64,000 bases of DNA from Lachnospiraceae bacterium (GTDB taxonomy: Bacteria; Bacillota; Clostridia; Lachnospirales; Lachnospiraceae): the NCBI GenBank assembly GCA_910575565.1, contig CAJTFL010000001.1, forward strand, positions 186,001 through 250,000, read 5' to 3'. The notes beneath the pieces are model-generated. The model saw only the letters and a program-made list of their open reading frames with translations, searched no databases and was not told the DNA's origin. The position numbers and the translations under genes are program-made. Positions 46,429 through 54,207 of the stretch are shown here, one piece after another; positions within the stretch are counted from its first letter, which is position 1, and every line of letters starts with the position of its first letter.

Positions 46429-47136
46429 TTGGATATAAACGGTTATAAACGATACATTTCGGAAGAAACGATGATGGGGCCAAATAGCGTAAGGATTTTG
46501 GCGGAATTATTTGAACGATACCCTTTGCAGCTTACTGCAGATGACCAGATTCTTGATTTGGGCTGCGGGACGGGATTAACAAGCCTTGTGATTGCTAAAG
46601 AGACAGGGGCGAAGGTTTATGCAAACGATTTATGGGTGAGCGCAGAAGAGAATGGGAAACGGTTTGCCCGGTGGGGGATTGGCGGGCAGGTAATGCCGGT
46701 TTGCGAAGATGCAAACCATCTTCATTTTGAGCAAAAGCAATTTAGTGCGCTGGTGAGCATTGATTCCTATCATTACTTTGCAGGCCGGGAAGGGTTCTTC
46801 CAGGAAAAGATCCTGCCGTTGATAAAGGATGGCGGGGCGGTTCTGATTGGCATTCCCGGCCTGAAGGAGGAGTATGCCAACCGGGCAGAGGAACTCCTTT
46901 CGGATTGGCTGGGCGATGAGGCTTATATGTTCAAATGCCCGGCACATTGGAAAGTGCTTATTGGCCGCCACGAGCGGATTGAATCGGTAAAAACGTGGGA
47001 AATGGACTGTTTTGGCAAAGCGTGGGAGGAGTGGCTGGCAGTAAACAATCAGTTTGCCCGCGGCGACAGGCAGTATTTTGAAACGATTATCAGGCCGTAT
47101 ACTTGTTTTGTGGGGATTTGTGTTAAGCTGAGGTAA
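46429..47136 (+). CDS. SAM-dependent methyltransferase, class I
   Basis: The 235-residue protein has motif I LDLGCGTGLTSLVIAKETGA near residue 44, then YANDLW (motif II) and FSALVSIDSYHYF (post-motif region), like small-molecule methyltransferases of the cyclopropane synthase/UbiE type. It starts with TTG, confirmed by GGAGG at 46416-46420, the last of five repeated ribosome-binding sites. Substrate unknown. A strong terminator follows. Confidence 0.82.
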   Translation: MDINGYKRYISEETMMGPNSVRILAELFERYPLQLTADDQILDLGCGTGLTSLVIAKETGAKVYANDLWVSAEENGKRFARWGIGGQVMPVCEDANHLHFEQKQFSALVSIDSYHYFAGREGFFQEKILPLIKDGGAVLIGIPGLKEEYANRAEELLSDWLGDEAYMFKCPAHWKVLIGRHERIESVKTWEMDCFGKAWEEWLAVNNQFARGDRQYFETIIRPYTCFVGICVKLR

Positions 47137-47208
47137 TGATTATCCAGAAGAGTTTCTATAACAGAGCAAAAAGCCCATTTGTCATATACAAACTTTTCTG
47201 ATGAAAAT

Positions 47209-47265
47209 ACTCCTTTTCGATAAGAATTGCCAAATCTGAATTCTTACCAAAAAGGAGTCATTTTT
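47209..47265 (+). terminator. Rho-independent terminator
   Basis: ACTCCTTTT...AAAAGGAGT with an inner TAAGAATT/AATTCTTA stem (47209-47258), followed by CATTTTTC. It closes the methyltransferase transcript. Confidence 0.8.
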
Positions 47266-47372
47266 CCTAAAGACACAACCTATTTTACACTACCATAAAT
47301 TCTGCGGCAGCGTAAATCCTGCGGCAGCCCTATGATAACCATCAAAGCGCTGCGCCCATCCATTCCGGAAAC

Positions 47373-48071
47373 CTACACACTGTCCCAGTCAATTTCCTTA
47401 ATCTTCTGGATCAGCTCTTCCATGCTGCCAGCCTGGACAGTGGTCTTCTTTGTCCCCTCGTCCCACATCTGGCTAAGGCCTGACAGCGCTTTCAGCCTTT
47501 CCTCTTCGATTTCTTTCTCTGCCTTCTTAGCTTCTTCCTTCTTGTCAGCGCTGCGCTCTTCCCTGGCATTATCTAAACGATCCTTCTGTGCCCTGGAAGA
47601 TTTTTCTAATTCGGCGGTAAAGGTATTGGTTCCGTCCTGGTTAACCGAGATGCTGATCTTCGTGATCTCCCCGTATTTCCCCGGATCGTCAAGGGCAGAT
47701 TCAAAGCTGAATTCTTTGTTAATCTGCTCCGACATCGCCATAGCTTGTTCCACACGGCCCACAAATTCCTTCTCAAAGGATTCATCTGATGCCATCTTTT
47801 CCAGTTCTTCGCTGGAAAAAACTACGGAAAACTCTTTGGAAGGGTTAGACAAAGCGTTCTTGGCCTCTTCCTCGTTATCCGCTACCGCAAAATCCACATT
47901 GCCGTATTTCTTCTTAAGCTTTTCCAGCAACGCTTGTGCCTTCTGGGAAAGCTGCACCTGGCCAGCCTGGCCTTCTTTATTTGCCCCATCTGTCTTTTTC
48001 AGATCGGCTTTCGGCGTATGCACAAAATTTCCCAGGTATCGGTTATATACATTGCTAACATCCATTGCCAT
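47373..48071 (-). CDS. DUF6033-like protein
   Basis: The 232-residue hydrophilic protein begins MAMDVSNVYNRYLGNF and contains VQLSQKAQALLEKLKKKYGN, then EFSVVFSSEELEKMASDESF. A Lys/Glu-rich coiled coil follows (about 165-200) and an ending EELIQKIKEIDWDSV. This is the layout I recall for DUF6033 proteins of Lachnospiraceae. Function unknown; no signal peptide or membrane segment. GAGGTGAT precedes the ATG at 48071. It is divergent from deoD. Confidence 0.7.
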   Translation of the reverse strand: MAMDVSNVYNRYLGNFVHTPKADLKKTDGANKEGQAGQVQLSQKAQALLEKLKKKYGNVDFAVADNEEEAKNALSNPSKEFSVVFSSEELEKMASDESFEKEFVGRVEQAMAMSEQINKEFSFESALDDPGKYGEITKISISVNQDGTNTFTAELEKSSRAQKDRLDNAREERSADKKEEAKKAEKEIEEERLKALSGLSQMWDEGTKKTTVQAGSMEELIQKIKEIDWDSV

Positions 48072-48221
48072 GATAATCACCTCTTTCCTTTATTTATATT
48101 TATCGCAGTTTTTTTAGAAAGGATAAGGCATCAATGCTAATAAATTGATTTTTCTCTACCCATTTTCCATAGAAGATGATATAATCATTTCATAAAAACG
48201 AACGAAAGAGAGGGTTACATT

Positions 48222-48950
48222 ATGAGTTTTCACCAAGGAGCACCGACTCCCCACAACGAAGCACAGCCCGGCGATTTCGCCAAAACCGTCCTGATGCCGG
48301 GAGATCCCCTGCGGGCAAAATACATTGCCGAGAATTACCTGGAAAATCCGAAATGCGTAAACCAGGTGCGGGGAATGCTGGCTTACACCGGCCAGTACAA
48401 GGGCTGTCCCATTTCCATCATGGGCTCCGGCATGGGCATTCCCAGCATGGGCATTTATTCCTATGAGCTGTTTGCCTTCTACGGCGTGGAAAACATTATC
48501 CGCATTGGAACCGCCGGGGCAGCCTCCGATGAGATCGAGATGATGGACGTGATCCTTGCCGACAAGGCTTACTCCACTTCTGATTACGCCAAGATCCAGT
48601 CCGGCTTTACCGGAAACTGCCTGCCTGCAAGCCCTGAATTAAATGCCATCATCACTGATACGGCCAAAACCACCGATCTCCACCTGGTAACTGGCCCGGT
48701 TTCCTCCGGCGGCGTATTCTACCGGGAAGACATTCCCAGGGAGCCGGAAGCTTTTATGAAGGAAGTAAAGGCTCTGGAAATGGAGTCCTTTGCCCTGTTT
48801 GCCAATGCAAAAGCCCTGGGCAAAAAAGGAGCCTGCCTAGTAACCATTACCGATAATAAACGCACCGGGGAGGTTCTCACCCCTGAGCAGAGGAAGACCC
48901 ACTTAGGCAATATGTTCACCCTGGCTTTGGAATCGGCAATTCGGATGTAA
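48222..48950 (+). CDS. deoD: Purine-nucleoside phosphorylase, DeoD type
   Basis: The 242-residue trimer-of-dimers PNP has GAPTPHNEAQPGDFAKTVLM, MPGDPLRAKYIAENYL, GSGMGIPSMGIYSYELF, IRIGTAGA and KALEMESFALF, with the Asp of the TDN segment (TITDNKRTGE) in place. It splits purine (deoxy)ribonucleosides with phosphate, giving free bases and pentose 1-phosphate. The imported nucleosides of the BMP transporter 2 kb upstream would be its natural substrates. AAAGAGAGGG precedes the ATG. Confidence 0.96.
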   Translation: MSFHQGAPTPHNEAQPGDFAKTVLMPGDPLRAKYIAENYLENPKCVNQVRGMLAYTGQYKGCPISIMGSGMGIPSMGIYSYELFAFYGVENIIRIGTAGAASDEIEMMDVILADKAYSTSDYAKIQSGFTGNCLPASPELNAIITDTAKTTDLHLVTGPVSSGGVFYREDIPREPEAFMKEVKALEMESFALFANAKALGKKGACLVTITDNKRTGEVLTPEQRKTHLGNMFTLALESAIRM

Positions 48951-49000
48951 GTGAAACAAAAATAATGGAAGGAAAAATAATAGAAAGATAATAAAAAGGG

Positions 49001-49035
49001 GTATTGCAAAATGCAGCGTTTTGCAATATCTCCTC
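49001..49035 (+). terminator. Terminator of deoD
   Basis: TATTGCAAAA (49002-49011) pairs with TTTTGCAATA (49019-49028), followed by TCTCCTCTTTCG. Confidence 0.65.
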
Positions 49036-49118
49036 TTTCGCATTAGATTATATTCTCTGGAAGGCTTTGTAAAAATGGATGATTTATACAACCACTGCTT
49101 CATGTGTAATACATACGA

Positions 49119-49147
49119 TTGCTTTTAGCACACAATAGTGCTATAAT
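49119..49147 (+). promoter_or_regulatory. Promoter and operator of the RelB/YoeB module
   Basis: TTGCTT at 49119-49124, 17 bases, TATAAT at 49142-49147. TAGCAC-N6-GTGCTA (49126-49143), an exact dyad, lies within the spacer and overlaps the -10, a likely binding site for the antitoxin-toxin complex. Confidence 0.7.
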
Positions 49148-49180
49148 AATTACAGTCCGAATATGAAAGGAGAAATATCT

Positions 49181-49450
49181 ATGGCACTGGCAACTTTAAC
49201 CGCAAGAGTAGATGAAAAGGACAAGGCCAGCTTTGATGCTTTCTGTTCTAATGTGGGACTGAATACCTCTACCGCAATCAATCTTTTTGTAAAAGCAGTT
49301 TTACGCGAAAACCGCATCCCATTTGAAATCACTCAGGCTGCCGATCCATTTTTTTCTGAGGCAAATATGGCTTATGTGAAGAAATCCGTTCAGGAGCTAA
49401 AAACCGGGAAAGGCGTTGCCCATGAACTGATCGAGGTGGACAATGAGTGA
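49181..49450 (+). CDS. RelB/DinJ-family antitoxin
   Basis: The 89-residue protein has the ribbon-helix-helix DNA-binding start (ATLTARVDEKDKASFDAFCS, then VGLNTSTAINLFVKAVL) and a C-terminal tail that neutralises the toxin. AAAGGAG fixes the start at 49181. It overlaps the toxin gene by eight bases. Confidence 0.9.
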   Translation: MALATLTARVDEKDKASFDAFCSNVGLNTSTAINLFVKAVLRENRIPFEITQAADPFFSEANMAYVKKSVQELKTGKGVAHELIEVDNE

Positions 49451-49712
49451 AAAAATATGGTCCGATGATGCCTGGAAGGATTACCTCTACTGGCAAATGC
49501 AGGATAAGAAAACCTTAAAACGAATCAACCAGCTTATCCAGGATATTGAACGGAATGGCTGTATGAAAGGAATCGGGAAGCCTGAACCTCTTTCCGGCGA
49601 TCTGCAGGGCGAATATAGCCGACGCATTAACGAAAAAGACAGACTTGTTTACCATATGGAAAATGGCCGGCTTTACATTGCTCACTGCAAAGGTCACTAT
49701 GGAGATGAATAA
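49443..49712 (+). CDS. yoeB: YoeB/Txe-family mRNA-cleaving toxin
   Basis: The 89-residue toxin reads IWSDDAWKDYLYWQMQDKKT, then GKPEPLSGDLQGEYSRRINE, KDRLVYHMENGRLYIAHCKG and HYGDE, the complete YoeB fold with the catalytic Glu, Arg and C-terminal His-Tyr. YoeB-type toxins bind the ribosome and cut mRNA at the A site. It is coupled to the antitoxin by overlap and followed by a terminator. Confidence 0.93.
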   Translation: MSEKIWSDDAWKDYLYWQMQDKKTLKRINQLIQDIERNGCMKGIGKPEPLSGDLQGEYSRRINEKDRLVYHMENGRLYIAHCKGHYGDE

Positions 49713-49716
49713 TCCT

Positions 49717-49750
49717 AATCCCCGCCTGCATCAGAGACGGGGATTTCTTA
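49717..49750 (+). terminator. Terminator of the toxin-antitoxin operon
   Basis: AATCCCCG (49717-49724) pairs with CGGGGATT (49738-49745), followed by TCTTAG. Confidence 0.65.
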
Positions 49751-49860
49751 GTTCTCCAATAAAATTGACTATCTGTTCATGAGATTTACGCTGGCTGAAT
49801 TATTTCCTAAAATTGTGGTGCACATCTGACGGAAAGCATTTTTCAAACTTTAAACACGCT

Positions 49861-51144
49861 CTAGCGGCCCTGCACCAATCCCATCAGATCCCGATAAAAC
49901 CCAGGATAGGAGATATTTACGCATTCCGCGTCCAGGACTTCTGTCTCGCCTTCGGCGCAAAGACCGGCCACGGCAAAAGTCATGGCGATCCGGTGGTCGA
50001 AATGGCTTTCTATGGTGCTTCCGTGGAGCGGTTTCCTTCCCCGGATCACCATCCCGTCCTCTGTTTCGGTCACGTCCGCCCCCATGGCGGACAGTCCGGC
50101 AGCCATGGCGCTGATCCGGTTGGATTCCTTTACCTTTAATTCTGCCGCATCCTGGATGACGGTTTCTCCCTCGGCAAAACAGGCCAGGGCGGCAAGGATA
50201 GGAAGCTCGTCAATCAGGGTGGGGATGACGGCTCCGCCGATTTTCGTGCCGTGAAGGCTGCTGTGGCGCACCAGGATATCGGCGGTAGGCTCCCCTGTTT
50301 TGTACTGTTCATTTAATAAGGAAATCTGGCCGCCCATAGCCTGGCAGACGCTTAAAATGCCGCTGCGGGTGGGATTGATCCCTACGTGCTTAATTAGGAT
50401 TTCCGATCCGGGAACCATCAGTCCGGCGGCGATAAAAAATGCGGCGGAGGAGATGTCGCCAGGCACATCCACCTTGCAGCCGTACAGCTCCTTTGCCGGG
50501 CGGATGAGGACGGTATTTTCCTGGGCGCTTACCTGGGCGCCAAATTGCTTAAGCATTAGCTCGGAATGGTTCCTGGACAAGTAAGGCTCCGTTACCCTGG
50601 TCTCCCCTTCCGCATACAGACCGGCTAAAAGGATTGCGGATTTTACTTGGGCAGAGGCCACAGGGGAGAGATAATGGATTCCGTGAAGCGTTCTGCCGCA
50701 GATCCGTAAAGGTGCGCAGCCGTTGTTTCCCAGGCTGGTGATGTTAGCGCCCATCTGGGTTAGGGGCTGGATGATCCGGTTCATAGGGCGCTTTTGGATG
50801 GATTCATCTCCCGTGATGGTTACGTCAAAAGCCTGGGGGGAGAGAATGCCGGAAAGGAGCCTGGTGGTGGTCCCGCTGTTGCCGCAGTCTAAAACCTTTC
50901 TGGGAGCGGTTAAGCCGCGGAGGCCTTTTCCGTGAACCAGTACCGTATCCCCTGTGCGCTCAATGTCAATCCCCATCTGCCGGAAGCAGGAAATGGTGGA
51001 AAGGCAGTCCGCCCCTTCAAGGAAACCGGTGATTTCCGTCGTGCCCTTTGCCAGGGAACCGAACATAACGCTGCGGTGGGAGATGGATTTATCTCCCGGT
51101 ATGGTAATTTCCCCTTTCAGGCAGGGGGCTTTCGTAAATTTCAT
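49861..51144 (-). CDS. aroA: 3-phosphoshikimate 1-carboxyvinyltransferase (EPSP synthase)
   Basis: The 427-residue enzyme shows GEITIPGDKSISHRSVMFGS, LDCGNSGTTTRLLSGILS, AQVKSAILLAGLYAEGET and IPTLIDELPILAALACFAEG, then the late DHRIAMTFAVAG. It joins phosphoenolpyruvate and shikimate 3-phosphate in the sixth step of the shikimate pathway. AAGGAG precedes the ATG. It is the last gene of the minus-strand aroF-tyrA-aroA operon, separated from tyrA by 278 bases filled with palindromic repeats. Confidence 0.97.
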   Translation of the reverse strand: MKFTKAPCLKGEITIPGDKSISHRSVMFGSLAKGTTEITGFLEGADCLSTISCFRQMGIDIERTGDTVLVHGKGLRGLTAPRKVLDCGNSGTTTRLLSGILSPQAFDVTITGDESIQKRPMNRIIQPLTQMGANITSLGNNGCAPLRICGRTLHGIHYLSPVASAQVKSAILLAGLYAEGETRVTEPYLSRNHSELMLKQFGAQVSAQENTVLIRPAKELYGCKVDVPGDISSAAFFIAAGLMVPGSEILIKHVGINPTRSGILSVCQAMGGQISLLNEQYKTGEPTADILVRHSSLHGTKIGGAVIPTLIDELPILAALACFAEGETVIQDAAELKVKESNRISAMAAGLSAMGADVTETEDGMVIRGRKPLHGSTIESHFDHRIAMTFAVAGLCAEGETEVLDAECVNISYPGFYRDLMGLVQGR

Positions 51145-51186
51145 GGCAACTCCTTTCGGTGGGTTTTAGGTTAAAATCAGCCGTCC

Positions 51187-51241
51187 GTTCAGCGGCGCCA
51201 TTCGCAAAATCGCACCTAACGGCGCTTTCCGCTGGCTGAAC
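51187..51241. repeat. GTTCAGC-ended palindromic repeat, copy 1 (short)
   Basis: It begins GTTCAGCGGCGCCATTCGCA and ends GGCTGAAC, 55 bp long, lacking the large hairpin of the full copies. It lies between aroA and tyrA. Confidence 0.7.
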
Positions 51242-51265
51242 TATTGCAGATAAAGTCTGCCGTCC

Positions 51266-51420
51266 GTTCAGCCGCGCCATTCGCAAAGCCGTGCCTAACG
51301 GCACTCTCCGCTGCTTACGCAGCTAACTTTGCTCATAAACGGGCGCTCCCTCAGTGGGAATCGATAAAGGAAAATTCATGCGAGCATGATTTTCCTTTAT
51401 GCGATTCCCACTGGCTGAAC
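51266..51420. repeat. GTTCAGCC-ended palindromic repeat, copy 2
   Basis: A 155-bp unit from GTTCAGCC to GGCTGAAC. It contains small hairpins (GTGCC/GGCAC, GCTGC/GCAGC) and a 62-nt hairpin at 51352-51413 with about 29 paired positions and a GA centre. It abuts the end of tyrA. Confidence 0.85.
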
Positions 51421-51422
51421 GA

Positions 51423-52574
51423 TTAACCTAAAATTTCATAATGATATTTTTCCAGCTGCTTTTTGGCGTTTTCCATGGCATCCCGCTCGTAAAAGGTGAT
51501 TCGCAAAGCTCCTTCCCCCTGTTCCCGGTTATTGTTGATCCCGATATTTTTGATATTGATGCCTTTGGCAGCCAGGATCACGGAAAGGGTGGAGATGGCT
51601 CCCGCCTCATCTACGATATCCACGGAGAAGGAATACTCGGGAGTCAGTGCGCCTTTTGCCCGATCGGTGATGGAATCCCGGTATTCCCTGGAGGATGCAA
51701 ACAGCTCGAGGAGCTCGGTCTGGCTGGAATCCTGGATTTGGCTTAAAATCTGGGACAGGGAGCGGATGTACTGGGATAAAACCTGGATGATCGGCTCGCG
51801 GTTTGCCATGCAGATCTGTTCCCACATCTCAGGGGATGAGGAAGCTATCCGGGTAATATCCTTAAATCCCCCGGCGGCAACCTGTTTCATAATTCCGTCC
51901 CGGTTATCCGAATCCCGCACCAGGTTTACTAAGCTGGAAGCCACGATATGGGGCAGATGGCTGATGGCGGCTACTACCTTGTCGTGTTCCTCAAAATCCA
52001 GGATCAGGGGAATGGCTCCGATGGCCTTTGCCATATCGGTTAGGCGGCGGATCAGTTCTTTGGTTCTTGGCTCATCCCCATTTTCCCACGGCTTTTTGCC
52101 TTCTGGCGAGGACGTTTTCCAGGGCTTTAGGGCTGGTGTGATCAGGTAAAAGGCATTTTCCAGCAGATGGTCAGTGGAATGCTCGTACCCGGTTTTTTCC
52201 GAACCGGCCATGGGATGGCCGCCGATGAAGCGGTCGTTTAGCCCAAGCCGTGCTGCTTCCCGGTGGATGGAGGTTTTGGTGCTGCCAACGTCTGTGATAA
52301 ACGCCCCTTCCTTTAAGAATGGCTTGATGGCGGTCAGATACTGGGCGTTATATTCCACGGGGGTGCAGAGGAAAATCACGTCGCAGGCCTTAAGGGGTTC
52401 CCCGATCCCATCTAAAATCACGTCGATGATTCCTTCTTTTTTTGCCTGCTCCAGCTTAGTGCGGGTGCGCATATAGGCCATGATGGTGATATCCGGGTTA
52501 AAGCGTTTAAGACCTCTGGCGATGGAGCCGCCGATAAGCCCTAAGCCGATAAAGGCGATGGTTTGTTCCTTCAT
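51423..52574 (-). CDS. tyrA: Prephenate dehydrogenase with C-terminal ACT domain
   Basis: The 383-residue enzyme has an N-terminal NAD-binding motif (IAFIGLGLIGGSIARGLKRF), DVGSTKTSIHREA, GGHPMAGSEKTGYEHS with the catalytic His, and AISHLPHIVASSLVN. The last 75 residues are an ACT domain (SVDIVDEAGAISTLSVILAA), which usually binds tyrosine for feedback control. It oxidises prephenate to 4-hydroxyphenylpyruvate. It follows aroF by 14 bases. Confidence 0.95.
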   Translation of the reverse strand: MKEQTIAFIGLGLIGGSIARGLKRFNPDITIMAYMRTRTKLEQAKKEGIIDVILDGIGEPLKACDVIFLCTPVEYNAQYLTAIKPFLKEGAFITDVGSTKTSIHREAARLGLNDRFIGGHPMAGSEKTGYEHSTDHLLENAFYLITPALKPWKTSSPEGKKPWENGDEPRTKELIRRLTDMAKAIGAIPLILDFEEHDKVVAAISHLPHIVASSLVNLVRDSDNRDGIMKQVAAGGFKDITRIASSSPEMWEQICMANREPIIQVLSQYIRSLSQILSQIQDSSQTELLELFASSREYRDSITDRAKGALTPEYSFSVDIVDEAGAISTLSVILAAKGINIKNIGINNNREQGEGALRITFYERDAMENAKKQLEKYHYEILG

Positions 52575-52588
52575 AGCATTTTTCTCCC

Positions 52589-53602
52589 TTAAAGTGTTCT
52601 TCCCGCTAATTGGATATAAGGCTTAAGATCTTCCATTAGCTGGCCAAACTGTTCAAAGGTAAGGGACTGGGGCCCGTCGGAAAGGGCGCAGGAGGGACAG
52701 GGATGGACCTCGATCATCAGGCCGTCTGCCCCCACTGCGGCGGCGGCCTTGGACAATGGCTCCACGTAAGCCCTTACCCCGGTGGCGTGGCTGGGATCAA
52801 TCAGGATGGGCAGATGGCTTTTTGACCGGATAACCGGGACGGCGCTGATATCTAAGGTATTCCTGGTGGCCGTTTCGTAGGTGCGGATCCCCCGCTCGCA
52901 GAGGACGATATTGGGGTTTCCCTCGGAAATGATGTATTCCGCCGCATTCAGCCACTCGTCCACGGTGGCGGCAAGGCCGCGTTTTAACATAACCGGAAGG
53001 CCGGAGCGGCCTACTTCTTTTAACAACTCAAAATTCTGCATATTCCGGGCGCCGATTTGAAGCATATCCACGTATTTTACCGCCATGGATAAGGCCCGAA
53101 GGCTGGTTACTTCGCAGATGGTGGCAAGGCCTGTGGTGCGGCCTGCTTCTGCCATGTATTGAAGCCCTTCCTCCTCTAAGCCCTGGAAGGAATAGGGGGA
53201 AGTCCTGGGCTTAAAGGCTCCGCCCCTAAGGAGCTGTGCCCCGGCTTTCTTTACCTCTTCGGCGCACAAAAGAAGCTGGTCGTGGTTTTCGATGGCACAG
53301 GGGCCGGCCATGACCGTAAAGGTATCCGGCCCGATAAAGGTGTTTTTTACCAGGATCCGGGAATCCTCCGGATGGAATTTTTTATTGACCAGTTTATAGG
53401 ATTCCGTTACCGGGATAACCTTGTCTACGCCTTCAGAGATTTCAATATTGCTGTCCCGGAGCTTGGATTTATCGCCTACAACGCCGATGATGGTGACTTC
53501 ATCGCCGGCAGACAGATGAACCTGCAGCCCTTTGGACTTAACCAGGCAGGATACGCGCTCGATTGCTTCCTGGGAAGCGTTTGGTTTCATAATGATGATC
53601 AT
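52589..53602 (-). CDS. aroF: 3-deoxy-7-phosphoheptulonate (DAHP) synthase, type I-beta
   Basis: The 337-residue enzyme has an N-terminal ferredoxin-like regulatory domain (residues 1-70) and the barrel with VMAGPCAIE, LLRGGAFKPRTSPYSFQGLE (split across two strands), LQIGARNMQNFELL, LKRGLAATVDEWL, LCERGIRTYE and LIDPSHATG. It condenses phosphoenolpyruvate and erythrose 4-phosphate, the first shikimate step. GAGGAA lies before the ATG at 53602; the frame extends to 53647. A consensus promoter sits upstream. Confidence 0.96.
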   Translation of the reverse strand: MIIIMKPNASQEAIERVSCLVKSKGLQVHLSAGDEVTIIGVVGDKSKLRDSNIEISEGVDKVIPVTESYKLVNKKFHPEDSRILVKNTFIGPDTFTVMAGPCAIENHDQLLLCAEEVKKAGAQLLRGGAFKPRTSPYSFQGLEEEGLQYMAEAGRTTGLATICEVTSLRALSMAVKYVDMLQIGARNMQNFELLKEVGRSGLPVMLKRGLAATVDEWLNAAEYIISEGNPNIVLCERGIRTYETATRNTLDISAVPVIRSKSHLPILIDPSHATGVRAYVEPLSKAAAAVGADGLMIEVHPCPSCALSDGPQSLTFEQFGQLMEDLKPYIQLAGRTL

Positions 53603-53650
53603 GCTTAAGTTCCTCGACTTTCTATTAGGGTATTTCGCCGCGCTCACTAC

Positions 53651-53679
53651 ATTGTAAGGCAGATGCGGGGAAATGTCAA
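53651..53679 (-). promoter_or_regulatory. Consensus promoter of the aroF-tyrA-aroA operon
   Basis: On the minus strand, TTGACA (53674-53679), exactly 17 bases, TACAAT (53651-53656). CAACGC...GCGTTG forms a small dyad over the -35 region. Confidence 0.8.
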
Positions 53680-53745
53680 CGCTTTTACGCGTTGAATTGC
53701 AAAAGTTATTATTGGCTGGATTATTTTAGGTGGAATCAGCTGTCC

Positions 53746-53922
53746 GTTCAGCCCGCGCCATTCGCACTGCGCAGCGTCCCTTTAGGGAAAACCGTGCCTT
53801 ACGGCACTCTCCGCTGCTTCGCAGCTCTTTTTGCTCATAAACGGGCGCTCCCTCAGTGGGAACCGATGGATGAAAATTCGTGCGAGCACGATTTTCACCC
53901 ATGCGGTTCCCACTGGCTGAAC
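53746..53922. repeat. GTTCAGCC-ended palindromic repeat, copy 3
   Basis: A 177-bp unit with GTTCAGCC and GGCTGAAC ends and the 62-nt hairpin at 53854-53915. Its stem sequence differs from copies 2 and 4 at eleven bases, ten of which form five compensatory pairs. It also carries a 20-odd-base insert with CTTTAGGG. Confidence 0.85.
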
Positions 53923-53946
53923 AGTTTTAGGTGGAATCAGCCGTCC

Positions 53947-54102
53947 GTTCAGCCCGCGCCATTCGCAAAACCGTGCCTTACGGCACTCTCCGCTGCTTGC
54001 GCAGCTCTTTTTGCTCATAAACGGGCGCTCCCTCAGTGGGAATCGATAAAGGAAAATTCATGCGAGCATGATTTTCCTTTATGCGATTCCCACTGGCTGA
54101 AC
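53947..54102. repeat. GTTCAGCC-ended palindromic repeat, copy 4
   Basis: A 156-bp unit. Its 62-nt hairpin (54034-54095) is identical to that of copy 2, 2.7 kb away. It stands in tandem with copy 3, between the aro promoter and the EF-G-like gene. Confidence 0.85.
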
Positions 54103-54140
54103 TAGGAAGATAAATATTTGTATCATTTATTCAATTTTAC

Positions 54141-54169
54141 TTGTAAAAATTTTGGTTTTTTAGTACAAT
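54141..54169 (+). promoter_or_regulatory. Promoter of the EF-G-like gene
   Basis: TTGTAA at 54141-54146, 17 bases, TACAAT at 54164-54169, 38 bases before the start codon. Confidence 0.65.
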
Positions 54170-54207
54170 AGCTTCATGGACTATAAAGAGTTACAGGAGG
54201 AATGTAT

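Noticed and set aside
47332..48117. Long + strand frame opposite the DUF6033-like gene
   Set aside because: It is a serine-rich shadow of a Lys/Glu-rich protein, with no start signal.
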